Positions 35,774-44,410 of a DNA stretch of 64,000 nt are shown here, piece after piece. The translations under genes were made by a program, and so were the position numbers. How positions within the stretch are numbered: position 1 is the stretch's first letter; the number at the start of each line of letters is the position of its first letter. The stretch is taken from contig NZ_AP018823.1 of assembly GCF_002217795.2 (NCBI RefSeq), forward strand, positions 3,100,001 through 3,164,000. The letters are read 5' to 3'. Source of the DNA: Aquitalea magnusonii (lineage in GTDB: Bacteria; Pseudomonadota; Gammaproteobacteria; Burkholderiales; Chromobacteriaceae). The notes under the pieces are model-generated. The model was not told the origin of the DNA. It worked only from the letters and a program-made list of their open reading frames with translations, and did no database searches.

Positions 35774-36694
35774 ATGAGCAAAAAAAAATCCCTCGCCCAG
35801 GTCAGCGATTTTGATATCCGCCTGCTGCGCCTGTTCAAGACCGTGGTCGAATGCGGCAGCTTTTCCGCAGCGGAAAGCGTGCTGGGCATCAGCCGTTCTG
35901 CCATCAGCCTGCACATGGGCGATCTGGAAAAGCGGCTGGGCATCTGCCTGTGCCAGCGCGGTCGGGCCGGCTTTGCCCTCACCGACGAAGGCCGGGCGGT
36001 ATTGCACGCCAGCCAGACCATGCTGTCGGCCATCGAGGAATTCCGCACCGAGGTGAACCAACTGCACCACCAACTGCGCGGCGAGCTGAACATCGGCATC
36101 ATCAACAATCTGGTCACCCAGTCGCACATGCACCTGACCCATGCGCTCAAGTCCTTGAGTGCGCGCGGGCCGGGGGTGCGCATCAATATCTCCATGACCA
36201 CTCCCAGCGAAATCGAACTGGGCGTGCAGGACGGCCACCTGCACGTGGGCGTGGTGCCGCTGATCAACCCGCTGTCCGGGCTGGACTACCTGCCACTGTA
36301 CGAAGAACATTCGCTGCTGTATTGCAGCCGCGAACACCCCTTCTTTGCCCGCGCCGATAGCGACATCAGCCAGGACGAGCTGCACAGCGCCGAAGCCATC
36401 GCCCCCAACTACCGACTGACGGTGGAGGCCATGGCGCAACACCACGCGCTTAACTGCACCGCCACCGCGTCCGACCGGGAAGGCATTGCCTTTCTGATTC
36501 TCACCGGCGGCTATATCGGCTTTTTGCCGGACCACTTTGCCGCCGGCTGGGTGGCACAAGGCGTGATGCGGCCCTTGCATCCACAACAATTCTGCTACGA
36601 CATTCCGCTGAACGTGGCCCTGCGCAAGGGGCGTCGGCCCAATCTGGTGCTGGAATATTTCCTGCAGTCGCTGGAACAAAGCCGCAACGGCTGA
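35774..36694 (+). CDS. LysR-family regulator, divergent from the amine-oxidation operon
   Basis: A 306-residue LysR protein. HTH residues lie at about 15-75 ('RLFKTVVECGSFSAAESVLGISRSAISLHMGDLEKRLG') and the effector domain at about 100-300. It starts with an unusually basic MSKKKS leader from a poly-A stretch. Its position back to back with the FAD oxidoreductase/cupin/aldehyde dehydrogenase operon makes it the likely activator or repressor of that operon. A palindrome in the shared promoter supports this. The effector is unknown, possibly the amine substrate. Confidence 0.9.
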   Translation: MSKKKSLAQVSDFDIRLLRLFKTVVECGSFSAAESVLGISRSAISLHMGDLEKRLGICLCQRGRAGFALTDEGRAVLHASQTMLSAIEEFRTEVNQLHHQLRGELNIGIINNLVTQSHMHLTHALKSLSARGPGVRINISMTTPSEIELGVQDGHLHVGVVPLINPLSGLDYLPLYEEHSLLYCSREHPFFARADSDISQDELHSAEAIAPNYRLTVEAMAQHHALNCTATASDREGIAFLILTGGYIGFLPDHFAAGWVAQGVMRPLHPQQFCYDIPLNVALRKGRRPNLVLEYFLQSLEQSRNG

Positions 36695-36718
36695 CACCAG
36701 CCAGGCCTGTCCGACATG

Positions 36719-36746
36719 CAAAAGCCCCCTTGCGGGGGCTTTTTGC
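36719..36746. terminator. Bidirectional terminator between LysR and the OmpA-family gene
   Basis: AAAAGCCCCC-ttgc-GGGGGCTTTTT hairpin with A- and T-tracts on both sides, located between convergent genes. Confidence 0.92.
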
Positions 36747-36772
36747 TGACTGCGCGATGCTTCGCTGACGGC

Positions 36773-37438
36773 TTACTTGCCAGCTTCGCCGACAAAGATT
36801 TCCACGCGGCGGTTGGCGGCACGGCCAGCCACACTGCTGTTGTCAGCAATCGGCTGACGCGAGCCCATGCCGTCGATGCTGATGCGGCTGGCAGCCACAC
36901 CACGCTTGACCAGATAATCACGGGTGGCGCTGGCGCGGTTGACCGACAGCGGATTGTTGATGGCATCGCTGCCGGTGTTGTCAGTGTGGCCGACAATGCG
37001 CACGGTGGTCACCGGGTTTTGCTGCAGGGTAGTGGCAAAGCGGTCCAGCACCGGGCGCAGATTGGGCTTGATGTCGTAGCGGCCAGAGTCAAACGAGACA
37101 TCGCTCGGAATATTCAGCTTGAGCTGGTTGTCGGCGGTTTGGCTGACGCTGACGCCAGTCCCCTGCGAGGCCTTTTCCATCGCCTCTTTCTGCTTTTGCA
37201 TGTGCTGCGACCACAGATAACCACCACCTGCTCCCAATGCCGCGCCCACGGCAGCGCCAGTTACCGCGCTGCGACCGGTGTGGCCACCTGCGGTCAACGC
37301 GCCCAGCAAGGCACCGACACCTGCGCCCACTGCCGCACCGGTTCCGGTGGTTTGCTGGGTTTCGCTCATATTGGCGCAACCGCTGAGGCTGGCAGAGGCG
37401 ATGGCAACAGCCACCAGGGTAGTCATCAGGTTTTTCAT
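36773..37438 (-). CDS. OmpA-family outer-membrane lipoprotein (YiaD-like)
   Basis: A 221-residue lipoprotein started at the ATG at 37438 with GGAG upstream. Residues 1-21 are a lipoprotein signal with lipobox LSGC (Cys21). Residues of about 30-75 form a glycine-zipper segment (GAAVGAGVGALLGAL... GAAVGAALGAGGGYLW). The C-terminal OmpA/MotB-like peptidoglycan-binding domain occupies about 105-220 ('VGHTDNTGSDAINNPLSVNRASATRDYLVKRG' region and the Asp/Arg contacts in 'ANRRVEIFV'). It should tether the outer membrane to the wall. The promoter region is rich in repeats (next entry), suggesting envelope-stress or two-component control. Confidence 0.92.
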   Translation of the reverse strand: MKNLMTTLVAVAIASASLSGCANMSETQQTTGTGAAVGAGVGALLGALTAGGHTGRSAVTGAAVGAALGAGGGYLWSQHMQKQKEAMEKASQGTGVSVSQTADNQLKLNIPSDVSFDSGRYDIKPNLRPVLDRFATTLQQNPVTTVRIVGHTDNTGSDAINNPLSVNRASATRDYLVKRGVAASRISIDGMGSRQPIADNSSVAGRAANRRVEIFVGEAGK

Positions 37439-37653
37439 CGTGATCTCCTCGTTGCGGTGCGTGCCATGCACGCCACCGGCAGGGTTGGGTCCGGGCCGCG
37501 GGCGGTTATGTGCCGCCTGCCACCTCTGGCTGGATGTGCGTGGCAAGGGGCCATTCCGGCATGTTCCAGGCACCAGCCTGAGGCAGCGCGGGCACGGACA
37601 AGTTCACTGACGGTCGGAGACAGGCTGCGACACGCCGGTTTGATTTAATTCAT

Positions 37654-37723
37654 ATTATAGAACCGCTGACAAACCAGACGTGTAAGCAAACGTGTACCTT
37701 GTGTAAGCAAAAGTACACGTCTG
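37654..37723 (-). promoter_or_regulatory. Repeat-rich promoter of the OmpA-family lipoprotein gene
   Basis: On the minus strand a perfect -10 TATAAT (37654-37659) is preceded, 20 bp upstream and in place of a clear -35, by two direct repeats of TTTGCTTACAC (37680-37690 and 37701-37711), 21 bp apart. Enclosing them is a perfect 10-bp inverted repeat, CAGACGTGTA / TACACGTCTG (37675-37684 and 37714-37723). The layout suits an activator that binds tandem half-sites on one DNA face. Confidence 0.6.
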
Positions 37724-37736
37724 TGCGGACATGGCC

Positions 37737-38528
37737 TCAGTCGTGCGCCGCCAGGCCGATACTGCCCTGCGGATTGCTGACAATGCTCCAGCCTTGCCCG
37801 GCCCTGCTGACTGCCTGTAATGGCCAACGGTAGGCTTCTGCCAGCACCGGGTGCGTCAGTACCTGTGCCGGCGTACCACGGCAACGCAGCACACCATCGG
37901 CCAGCAGCCAGAGCTGGTCCGCGTGATTGGCGGCCAGTTGCAGGTCGTGCAGCACGCACACCACCGTCCTGCCCTGCCCGGTCAACTGTTTGAGATGCTG
38001 CATCAACAGATGCTGGTGGCGGATATCCAGATGATTGCTCGGCTCGTCCAGCAGCAGGCAGGGGGCATCCTGTACCAGGGCGCGGGCAATGGCGGCACGC
38101 TGGCGCTCACCACCGGACAGGCGGGAGACCCGTTGAGTAGCCAGTGCCGTCAGTTCCATCACCTGCAAGGCCTCGGCCACGCGGCGGTGGTCGGCAGCAT
38201 CGGGCTGGCGCAACAGGCCCAGCGCCGGACGCCGGCCCAGCATCAGGTAATCGGCCACCGACAAGGGACTATCACCGGTTTCGTGCTGCGCCACCCAGGA
38301 CAGCAAACCATACGGGTAGCCCCTGCCGCCAATGGGCCGGCCCAGCAAACGGCCACGGCATTGGCCGGCAAAACCGGCCATGGCGCGCAGCAGACTGCTC
38401 TTGCCGGCACCATTGGGGCCAATCAGCACCAGCAGTTGGCCGCGCGGCACCGTCAGCCCCCCCAGCGAGACCAGGGTGCGGCCTTGCGCGCTTACTGTAA
38501 GTTGCTCGATTTCCCAGGCATCAGCCAC
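37737..38528 (-). CDS. hmuV: Heme ABC transporter ATP-binding protein
   Basis: A 263-residue ABC ATPase of the FecE/HmuV/BtuD group. Walker A 'GPNGAGKSS', signature 'LSGGERQRAAIARAL', Walker B 'CLLLDEPSNHLD' and switch His 'LHDLQLA' are intact. I use the GTG at 38528, which overlaps the permease end by 8 bp, because the fold starts there (ADAWEIEQLTVSAQG); the frame extends 19 codons upstream into the permease gene. It powers heme import across the inner membrane with HmuT and HmuU. It is the last gene of the hmuRSTUV operon. Confidence 0.92.
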   Translation of the reverse strand: MADAWEIEQLTVSAQGRTLVSLGGLTVPRGQLLVLIGPNGAGKSSLLRAMAGFAGQCRGRLLGRPIGGRGYPYGLLSWVAQHETGDSPLSVADYLMLGRRPALGLLRQPDAADHRRVAEALQVMELTALATQRVSRLSGGERQRAAIARALVQDAPCLLLDEPSNHLDIRHQHLLMQHLKQLTGQGRTVVCVLHDLQLAANHADQLWLLADGVLRCRGTPAQVLTHPVLAEAYRWPLQAVSRAGQGWSIVSNPQGSIGLAAHD

Positions 38529-39516
38529 GCAGGCCCCCTTTCTGCAAACGCCAGAACAGCCACAAGAAGCACGGCGGACCGGCAAAGGCCGCCACCACCC
38601 CGGCGGGCAGGTCTACCGGATATACCGCTTCACGCCCCAGGGTGTCGATCAGCAACAAGGTGAGCGCCCCCACCCAACTGGCATGCAGCATCAGTTGGCG
38701 GCGGCTGCCCTGATGACACAGCGCCACCGCATTGGGCACCATCATGCCGATGAAGCCGATCAGCCCGGACAGCGTCACCGCACCGCCGGTCAGCATGGCG
38801 GCGGCCATGGCAGCCAGCCCCCGAGTGCGGCCCACGCGCACGCCCATGGAGCGGGCCACCTCATCGCCCAGCAGCAGGCAGTCCAGATCCCGCCCCAGCG
38901 CCAGCATCAGCACTGCGCCCACCAGCATTACCGGCCACACATATTGGTGATCGGCAAAGCGTGATTCAGCCAGGCTGCCAGCCAGCCAGTTGCTGGCACC
39001 GCGCAGGGTCAGGTCATCGGACAAAAACAGCAGCAGGCTGACCATGGCAGCACAACTGGCACCAATCACCACGCCTATCATCAGCAGCCCTGCCTGACCG
39101 CCGCGCAGCAACTGGTTGAGCAGCAGGATGAGCATGGTGACGGCCAGCCCGCCGACAAAGGCCGCCAGCGGCACCGACACCCCCAGGCCGCCCAGCGCGA
39201 TCACCAGTACCACGCCCAGTGCCGAGCCGGCGGAAGTACCCAGCAGGCCGGGGTCTGCCAGCGGGTTGCGAAACAGCGCCTGCAGGCCTGCCCCCGCCAG
39301 CGACAGCGCACTGCCCACCAGCAAGGCATTCAGGATGCGTGGCCAGCGCAGGCGGCTGACCAGCGGGTCTTGCCAATCCGGCACCGCCCACTGGCCGCCA
39401 CCCAGCCCCAGGATCAGCCAGATGAGCAAGGCCGCCAGCGGCGGCAGGCACAGCCAGCGCCAGAACTGCGGCGGCAGCCCGCCACTGCGCCGGGGCAGCA
39501 CAATGGCCGCTCTCAT
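38521..39516 (-). CDS. hmuU: Heme ABC transporter permease (FecCD family)
   Basis: A 331-residue permease with about ten TM segments, of the BtuC/FhuB/HmuU family. 'LRWPRILNALLVGSALSLAGAGLQALFRNPLADPGLLGTSAG' (the RLPR..aAllvGaaLavsGa..Q...rNPLadP signature, key residues Arg, Pro, Gly, Gln and NPLADP) and 'GLIGFIGMMVPNAVAL' (the coupling GLISFVGLVVPH-like helix; here the final His is Asn) are present. It overlaps hmuT by 4 bp and hmuV by 8 bp, so translation is coupled. Confidence 0.92.
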   Translation of the reverse strand: MRAAIVLPRRSGGLPPQFWRWLCLPPLAALLIWLILGLGGGQWAVPDWQDPLVSRLRWPRILNALLVGSALSLAGAGLQALFRNPLADPGLLGTSAGSALGVVLVIALGGLGVSVPLAAFVGGLAVTMLILLLNQLLRGGQAGLLMIGVVIGASCAAMVSLLLFLSDDLTLRGASNWLAGSLAESRFADHQYVWPVMLVGAVLMLALGRDLDCLLLGDEVARSMGVRVGRTRGLAAMAAAMLTGGAVTLSGLIGFIGMMVPNAVALCHQGSRRQLMLHASWVGALTLLLIDTLGREAVYPVDLPAGVVAAFAGPPCFLWLFWRLQKGGLRG

Positions 39517-40307
39517 GAGGCCAACTGCCGCAAACGCGTCACCACCGCCGGGCTGCCTACGCCCAGACGCAGGAAATCTGCCGCCGGCCAGGCCAGCACC
39601 TTGCCGCTGCGCACGGCATTGGAAGAGGCCAGCTCAGGCCGTGCCTGCAGGGCTTTCAAGCCGCCATATACCGGCGCATTGTGCGCGGCGACAATCACGA
39701 TGTCGGGCGCGGCCTTGAGCCAGGCTTCCGGATTCATCGGCAAAAAGCCCTGGATATCCGCCGCGGCATTCACCCCGCCGGCAGCGCGGATCAGCGCATC
39801 CCCCGCCGTCCCCCGCCCGGCCACCAGCCGTCCGTCGTAGCTCAGCAGAATGCGCTTGCCACTGCCCGGCTGCGGCTTGAGCGCCAGCAGCCACTGGCTG
39901 GCCAGCGCCTCGGCCTGGGCCGGGCGGCCCAGTGCCAGACCGACCTGGCGCATGCCATCGGCAAAGGCTTGCGGATCATCACTGTGGTTTACCTTGAGCA
40001 CCTTGAGCCCCAGCGCCGTCAATTGCTGGTAGATGCCGGGCGGCTGGGCCTGATCACTGCCGATGACCAGATCCGGCTTGACCGCCAGCACCGGCGGTGC
40101 CGTCAGCGCGCGCGAGCTGCCAATCACCGGCACCTGTGCCAATTGCGGCTGGCGCGCCAGCTTGTCGCGCCCCACCAGTAGCTGCTGGGCCTGCAGGGCC
40201 ACCACCAGCTCGGCCACATCGGCACTGAGCGCCACCACCCGCTGCCCGGCCTGCACAGGCAAGGCACACAGCAGGCAGAGCAATGCCATCCATCGCTTAG
40301 GCAGCAT
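39513..40307 (-). CDS. hmuT: Periplasmic heme-binding protein
   Basis: A 264-residue cluster-A-II binding protein with a signal peptide (1-20, ending VQA-G). I start at the ATG at 40307; the open frame continues upstream inside hmuS. Family landmarks are 'RVVALSADVAELVVAL', 'VGRD', 'LAVKPDLVIGSDQAQPP' and the C-terminal 'RLGVGSPAVVTRLRQL'. It collects heme delivered by the TonB receptor and hands it to HmuUV. The start overlaps the end of hmuS by 11 bp. Confidence 0.9.
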   Translation of the reverse strand: MLPKRWMALLCLLCALPVQAGQRVVALSADVAELVVALQAQQLLVGRDKLARQPQLAQVPVIGSSRALTAPPVLAVKPDLVIGSDQAQPPGIYQQLTALGLKVLKVNHSDDPQAFADGMRQVGLALGRPAQAEALASQWLLALKPQPGSGKRILLSYDGRLVAGRGTAGDALIRAAGGVNAAADIQGFLPMNPEAWLKAAPDIVIVAAHNAPVYGGLKALQARPELASSNAVRSGKVLAWPAADFLRLGVGSPAVVTRLRQLAS

Positions 40308-41340
40308 GTTGCGCCTCCTGTGCCGGCAGGGCGGCAGCCAGTGCGCGCCATGCCGGAAGTTCCGCTTCGCCTTCGCGGCGCTGGCCAAAGAAGCTGAGCA
40401 CGCTCTCCCCGGCGGCGTCAAAAGCCTCTACCGAGGTGATGACGCCGTCACGGGTGGGGCGGCGCACCAGCCATAGCTCGGTGATTTCATCCTCCAGGAT
40501 GTGCAGGTTGAAAGCCGGGTCCAGCACGTTCAGCCAGGGGCCGACGCGACGCACCGACTTGATCGGGCCGGTGTGGATTTGCACCATGCCGCGATTACCG
40601 ACAAAGGCCATGATGGGCAGTGCGCTGGCGGCAGCGCCTTCCAGCAAGGCGGTCAGCGCACTGCCGTGCAGGCGATGGGCAAAACCGGGCGGTGCCAGGC
40701 GGAAGGCTTGCTGGCGCTTGAGGCCATAGCGCTTGAGCAGGGCATGAAAGTGATGCACATCCTGCAAGGCCAGCCAGGCATCGGCAAAGCCGCTGGTATC
40801 GCTGCTGGCGGCCACATGCGGCTGGGCGGCGATGCTGATGCCAGCCGGTGCCGGTGCGTCGGCCTGCATGCGGTGGGTCTGCACCAGTTTTTCCCAGGCG
40901 GGCAGCTTGTCCTCCTCCAGCAGGTACAGCTTGTTGATGGCTTCGCCCTGGGCATCAAAAAACTGCAGCGAGTGCAGCAGACCTTGCGGGCCGGGCTGGC
41001 GTAGCGCATAGGCGTGCTGCCAGTGGGTCAGGAACAGCCGCAAATCCAGGCCATCCGGGTTCAGCACCAGGCCGGTTTTTTCCGACAGGGTCAGGTTGCG
41101 GTACGCGCCCTGGGTTTCATGTACCACTACCTGATTGCGGGTGATGGACTTGAGCTGGCCCAAGGCCGCCAGTGCCGGCAGTAGCTGGGCTGGCTGGCAG
41201 TGCAAGGCAATGGTTTGCGGCAGGCAGGCCACCAGTGCGGCCTCGCTGACGCCCAGTGCGCGGGCTGCATCGCGCTGGCGCAACTGGCTTTGTTCTTGTC
41301 TGAGCTGCTGGTAACGCTGCAACAGGGTGGGTGTGCTCAT
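40297..41340 (-). CDS. hmuS: Hemin-degrading/heme-trafficking factor HmuS
   Basis: A 347-residue cytoplasmic protein made of two similar halves, the HemS/HmuS/ChuS/PhuS family (usual length about 345). The N-half shows 'ARALGVSEAALVAC' and 'KSITRNQVVVHETQGAYRN'; the C-half shows 'MAFVGNRGMVQIHTGPIKSV' and 'WLNVLDPAFNLHI', with 'GNRG..QIH.G' being the repeat hallmark. It binds heme after import and either degrades it or passes it to heme oxygenase; a hemO gene lies 4.5 kb away. It lies 11 bp downstream of the receptor gene in the same operon. Confidence 0.95.
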   Translation of the reverse strand: MSTPTLLQRYQQLRQEQSQLRQRDAARALGVSEAALVACLPQTIALHCQPAQLLPALAALGQLKSITRNQVVVHETQGAYRNLTLSEKTGLVLNPDGLDLRLFLTHWQHAYALRQPGPQGLLHSLQFFDAQGEAINKLYLLEEDKLPAWEKLVQTHRMQADAPAPAGISIAAQPHVAASSDTSGFADAWLALQDVHHFHALLKRYGLKRQQAFRLAPPGFAHRLHGSALTALLEGAAASALPIMAFVGNRGMVQIHTGPIKSVRRVGPWLNVLDPAFNLHILEDEITELWLVRRPTRDGVITSVEAFDAAGESVLSFFGQRREGEAELPAWRALAAALPAQEAQHAA

Positions 41341-41351
41341 GATGTCTCGTT

Positions 41352-43478
41352 TCAGAAGCTGGTTTCGAAGCTGGCGGTCACATAACGACCGGACTGGGTG
41401 AAGCGGTCCATCGGATAGGCCGAGGACTGCAGGGTTTTCACATCGCTCCAGTTCCAGTACTTCTTGTTGGTGAGGTTGTTGACGGCCAGGCGCAGCGTGG
41501 TCTGCTTGTTAAGCTTGTACCAGCCGGACAGGTCCAGCACGCCATAGCCCGGGGTGCGGAAGTAGGCGCTGTTGCTGACATCGCCTGCTGCTTTCTTGGC
41601 CGATACCGTCCACTTGAGCGAGCTGCCCCAGCGGTCCTGCTGATAAGCCAGGCTGTTGATCACGCGCAGCGGGTCCACCGAGTCCAGCGCGCTGTGGTCG
41701 GTATCGTTGTAGCCCTTGGCCCAGGCCAGCGAGGAAGACAGCAGCCAGTCCTGGGCAAAGGCCCATTTCGAGCTGGTTTCAAAGCCGTAGATGTGCGCCC
41801 GGTCAATGTTCTGGTACTGGTAGTAGGTGGTGGAACCGGCGACAAAGCTCTTCTGCTCGATGAAGTTGTCGTACTTGTTGTAGAAGGCGGTGTTGTCCCA
41901 GTTCCAGCTAGCGCTGGCGTATTTGCTGCCCAGCTCGATGCCCTTGGAGGTTTCCGCTTTCAGATTCACATTGGGAATCAGCATCATGCGGTACATGCTG
42001 TAGTCGTGACCCAGGTACAGCTCCTCGAAGGTGGGCGCACGAAAACCGGTCACCAGGTTGACAAAGCCGGTCAGCCGTTCGCTCAGCGCGGTCTTGATCG
42101 ACAGCTTGGGCGACCATGCACTGGCGGAGAACTTGTCCTTGCTGGTGACAGTGCCGCTGTTGGCCAGATACACCGCGTCGTTTTCCGGCCGGATGCGCGA
42201 CAGGTCGTAACGCAGGCTGGGGGTCAGGCTGAAGCGGCCCAGTTCGAATTCATCCTGCACGAACACACCGAACTGGTAGCCCTTGGTGGCCGGGTAGTAT
42301 TTGGCATTGCTACCCGTGCTCTTGGGCATGTCGCGTTCGGAATTCTTGGCCACCAGCTCGGTGCCGGTGGTGAGGTGATGCCCGCCCAGTTGCCAGCCGG
42401 TTTGCCCGTTCAGGCCCCACAGGTCCTGATCCCAGGTGTAGAGATCGGTGGCGCTGGTGGTGGTGAGCTTGGTTTCATTCTGCCGGTCGCGCAGTTGCTG
42501 GTGATACAGCTTGAGCTTGACGCCATCGAAGTTGCCATCGCCGCGATAGCGGTAATCCAGCGCCATCTTGCTGCGCTTGACGCCCACATCCAGATTGTCG
42601 GCCTTGGTGCTGCCGGTAACGCCTTCCAGATAGTTGGTGTAGGTGGAGCGGCGGAAATCCTCCAGCGACAGGGTGAGCGCATGGTCGCCGTGATCGATGC
42701 CCACCTTGGCCAGCACGTTCTGGGTTTTCACCAGTTGCGGGTCTGCCTGGGTGCGGCTGGTGCCGCTGCCGCCCTTGTCTCCCCTATTGTCGGTTTCCTC
42801 GGCACGGCGGCTGGTCACCATCAGCAGGCCGGACAGTTCGCCCTGCTTGGTGGCCAGCGTCACCGTGCTGCCGCTTCCCTTGTTGGAGCCATCGTAGGAC
42901 TGCTTGAAACCGCCGTAGAAGGTTTTGTCATCATCGACAAAATCACTGGCCTGGAAGGTGCGGTAGCTGACCACCCCGCCCAGCGATCCGCCACCGTACA
43001 GACCGGAGGACGGCCCCTTGATCACCTCTACCTGTTTGAGGGTATCCGGCTCGACAAAGTCCTTGCCGCCGCGCCAGTTGGTCAGCGCCTGATCACTGGC
43101 ACCGCTGTAGGTATCCGGCAGGCGTTCGTCATCCACCAGGGTCAGCACCCGGCTGCGCGCGCCGGACAGGCCGCGAATGGTGACTTCGGCGGCACCAAAC
43201 TTGGAGTTCTGCCCTTCCACCGACACGCCCGGCACATCCTTGACAATGCCGGATAGATCGCTGGCGGCGTTTTCATCCAACTGGGTGCGAGTCACCACAT
43301 TGATATTGGGTGCCACCTTGTCCAGGTCTTCTTCCTTCTTGTTGGCTGTCACGGTGACCTTGCTCAGGGTGGACACCGTGTCGCTGTCGCTGCCGCCGGT
43401 GGTGGTGGCATCGGCGTGGGCCAGTGCTGATGCCACGCTCAGCGCGATACTCGCCAGGACAAACTGTTGTTTCTGCAT
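41352..43478 (-). CDS. hmuR: TonB-dependent heme receptor
   Basis: A 708-residue outer-membrane receptor starting at the ATG at 43478, preceded by GGAG. It has a signal peptide (about 1-24), a TonB-box region 'SKVTVTANKKEED', a plug domain (about 45-150, with 'VKDVPGVSVEG' and 'IRGLSGARSRVLTLVD') and a 22-strand barrel ending in Phe. The heme-receptor signature FRAP ('GFRAPTFEELYLGH') and NPNL-like 'IPNVNL' are present, with a His between them. A 16/19 Fur box lies upstream. It is the first gene of hmuRSTUV. Confidence 0.93.
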   Translation of the reverse strand: MQKQQFVLASIALSVASALAHADATTTGGSDSDTVSTLSKVTVTANKKEEDLDKVAPNINVVTRTQLDENAASDLSGIVKDVPGVSVEGQNSKFGAAEVTIRGLSGARSRVLTLVDDERLPDTYSGASDQALTNWRGGKDFVEPDTLKQVEVIKGPSSGLYGGGSLGGVVSYRTFQASDFVDDDKTFYGGFKQSYDGSNKGSGSTVTLATKQGELSGLLMVTSRRAEETDNRGDKGGSGTSRTQADPQLVKTQNVLAKVGIDHGDHALTLSLEDFRRSTYTNYLEGVTGSTKADNLDVGVKRSKMALDYRYRGDGNFDGVKLKLYHQQLRDRQNETKLTTTSATDLYTWDQDLWGLNGQTGWQLGGHHLTTGTELVAKNSERDMPKSTGSNAKYYPATKGYQFGVFVQDEFELGRFSLTPSLRYDLSRIRPENDAVYLANSGTVTSKDKFSASAWSPKLSIKTALSERLTGFVNLVTGFRAPTFEELYLGHDYSMYRMMLIPNVNLKAETSKGIELGSKYASASWNWDNTAFYNKYDNFIEQKSFVAGSTTYYQYQNIDRAHIYGFETSSKWAFAQDWLLSSSLAWAKGYNDTDHSALDSVDPLRVINSLAYQQDRWGSSLKWTVSAKKAAGDVSNSAYFRTPGYGVLDLSGWYKLNKQTTLRLAVNNLTNKKYWNWSDVKTLQSSAYPMDRFTQSGRYVTASFETSF

Positions 43479-43539
43479 GTATTCACTCTCCAGACATCCG
43501 GACGCCACCGCCAGGCGGGTTTCGTCTCAGGAACAAAAT

Positions 43540-43558
43540 GAGAATGATAACCATTATC
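43540..43558 (-). promoter_or_regulatory. Fur box upstream of hmuR
   Basis: GAGAATGATAACCATTATC matches the 19-bp Fur consensus at 16 positions, 62 bp before the hmuR start codon. It implies iron repression of the whole hmuRSTUV operon. Confidence 0.85.
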
Positions 43559-43704
43559 AAAACAATTTCAGTGAAGAATTCTTAATACAGACCCGGCTTT
43601 GCCTGGCGTAGCCTGTGATTTCATCGCCTTGCGGCACGCTGGCAGCGCATGCGGGCGGCTATTGCTGGCCACGGTCTTGCCCGTTCAAGCGCTGCTTCAT
43701 GTAT

Positions 43705-43723
43705 GATAATGATTATCATTATC
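43705..43723 (+). promoter_or_regulatory. Perfect Fur box upstream of the two-component system
   Basis: GATAATGATTATCATTATC matches the 19-bp consensus at every position. It lies 25 bp before the response-regulator start codon, where bound Fur would block transcription. Confidence 0.95.
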
Positions 43724-43747
43724 ACCACACTCGGATGGATGTGACAA

Positions 43748-44410
43748 ATGAATGTCCTGATCGTCGAAGATGACCCGCAGTTGGGCGGCTGGCTGCACCA
43801 GAAGCTGGAACACGCCGGTCACCACAGCACATTGGTCGATAGCGGCAACACCGCCCTCAGCCTGGTGGCTGGCGGCAGTTTTGACGCCATCGTGCTGGAC
43901 CGCATGCTGCCCGATATCGATGGGCTGGATGTACTGCAGGCCCTGCATGGCCAACAACATCCGCCGGTGATGGTGCTGTCGGCGGTGGATGCCGCCAGCG
44001 ACCGCGTTGCCGGCCTGCGTGCCGGTGCCGATGACTATCTGGGCAAGCCGTTCAACTTCACCGAACTGCTGGTGCGGCTGGAAATCCTGGTGCGGCGCTG
44101 CCTGCCGGATTACAGCCAGCGCCAGCAGATTGGCGATCTGCTGATCAACTACCGGGCGCGCAAGGTGTCGCGCGCGGGCCTGGCCATCGAGCTGACCGAA
44201 AAGGAATTCGATTTGCTGTGCGTGCTGGCGGAAACTCCGGGCAAAACCGTCAGCCGCAGCGTGCTGCTGGAAAAGGTATGGGGTTATCAGTTCGACCCGC
44301 AAACCAATCTGATCGACGTACATGTCTCCAAGCTGCGCAGCAAGCTGGATCGGCAGTTCGATACGCCGCTGATCCGCACCATCCGCGCCGTTGGCTATGC
44401 GCTGGGCTAA
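43748..44410 (+). CDS. OmpR-family response regulator, Fur-controlled
   Basis: A 220-residue regulator. The receiver domain (1-115) has Asp8/Asp9, phospho-acceptor Asp51 ('IVLDRMLPDIDG') and the conserved Lys in 'LGKPF'. The winged helix (about 130-220) has 'LTEKEFDLLCVLAETPGKTVSR' and 'VDVHVSKLRSKL'-type elements. It resembles QseB/PmrA-class regulators. Transcription starts beside a perfect Fur box, and the gene is divergent from hmuR, so it is probably induced on iron starvation. It overlaps the sensor gene by 14 bp. Confidence 0.92.
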   Translation: MNVLIVEDDPQLGGWLHQKLEHAGHHSTLVDSGNTALSLVAGGSFDAIVLDRMLPDIDGLDVLQALHGQQHPPVMVLSAVDAASDRVAGLRAGADDYLGKPFNFTELLVRLEILVRRCLPDYSQRQQIGDLLINYRARKVSRAGLAIELTEKEFDLLCVLAETPGKTVSRSVLLEKVWGYQFDPQTNLIDVHVSKLRSKLDRQFDTPLIRTIRAVGYALG

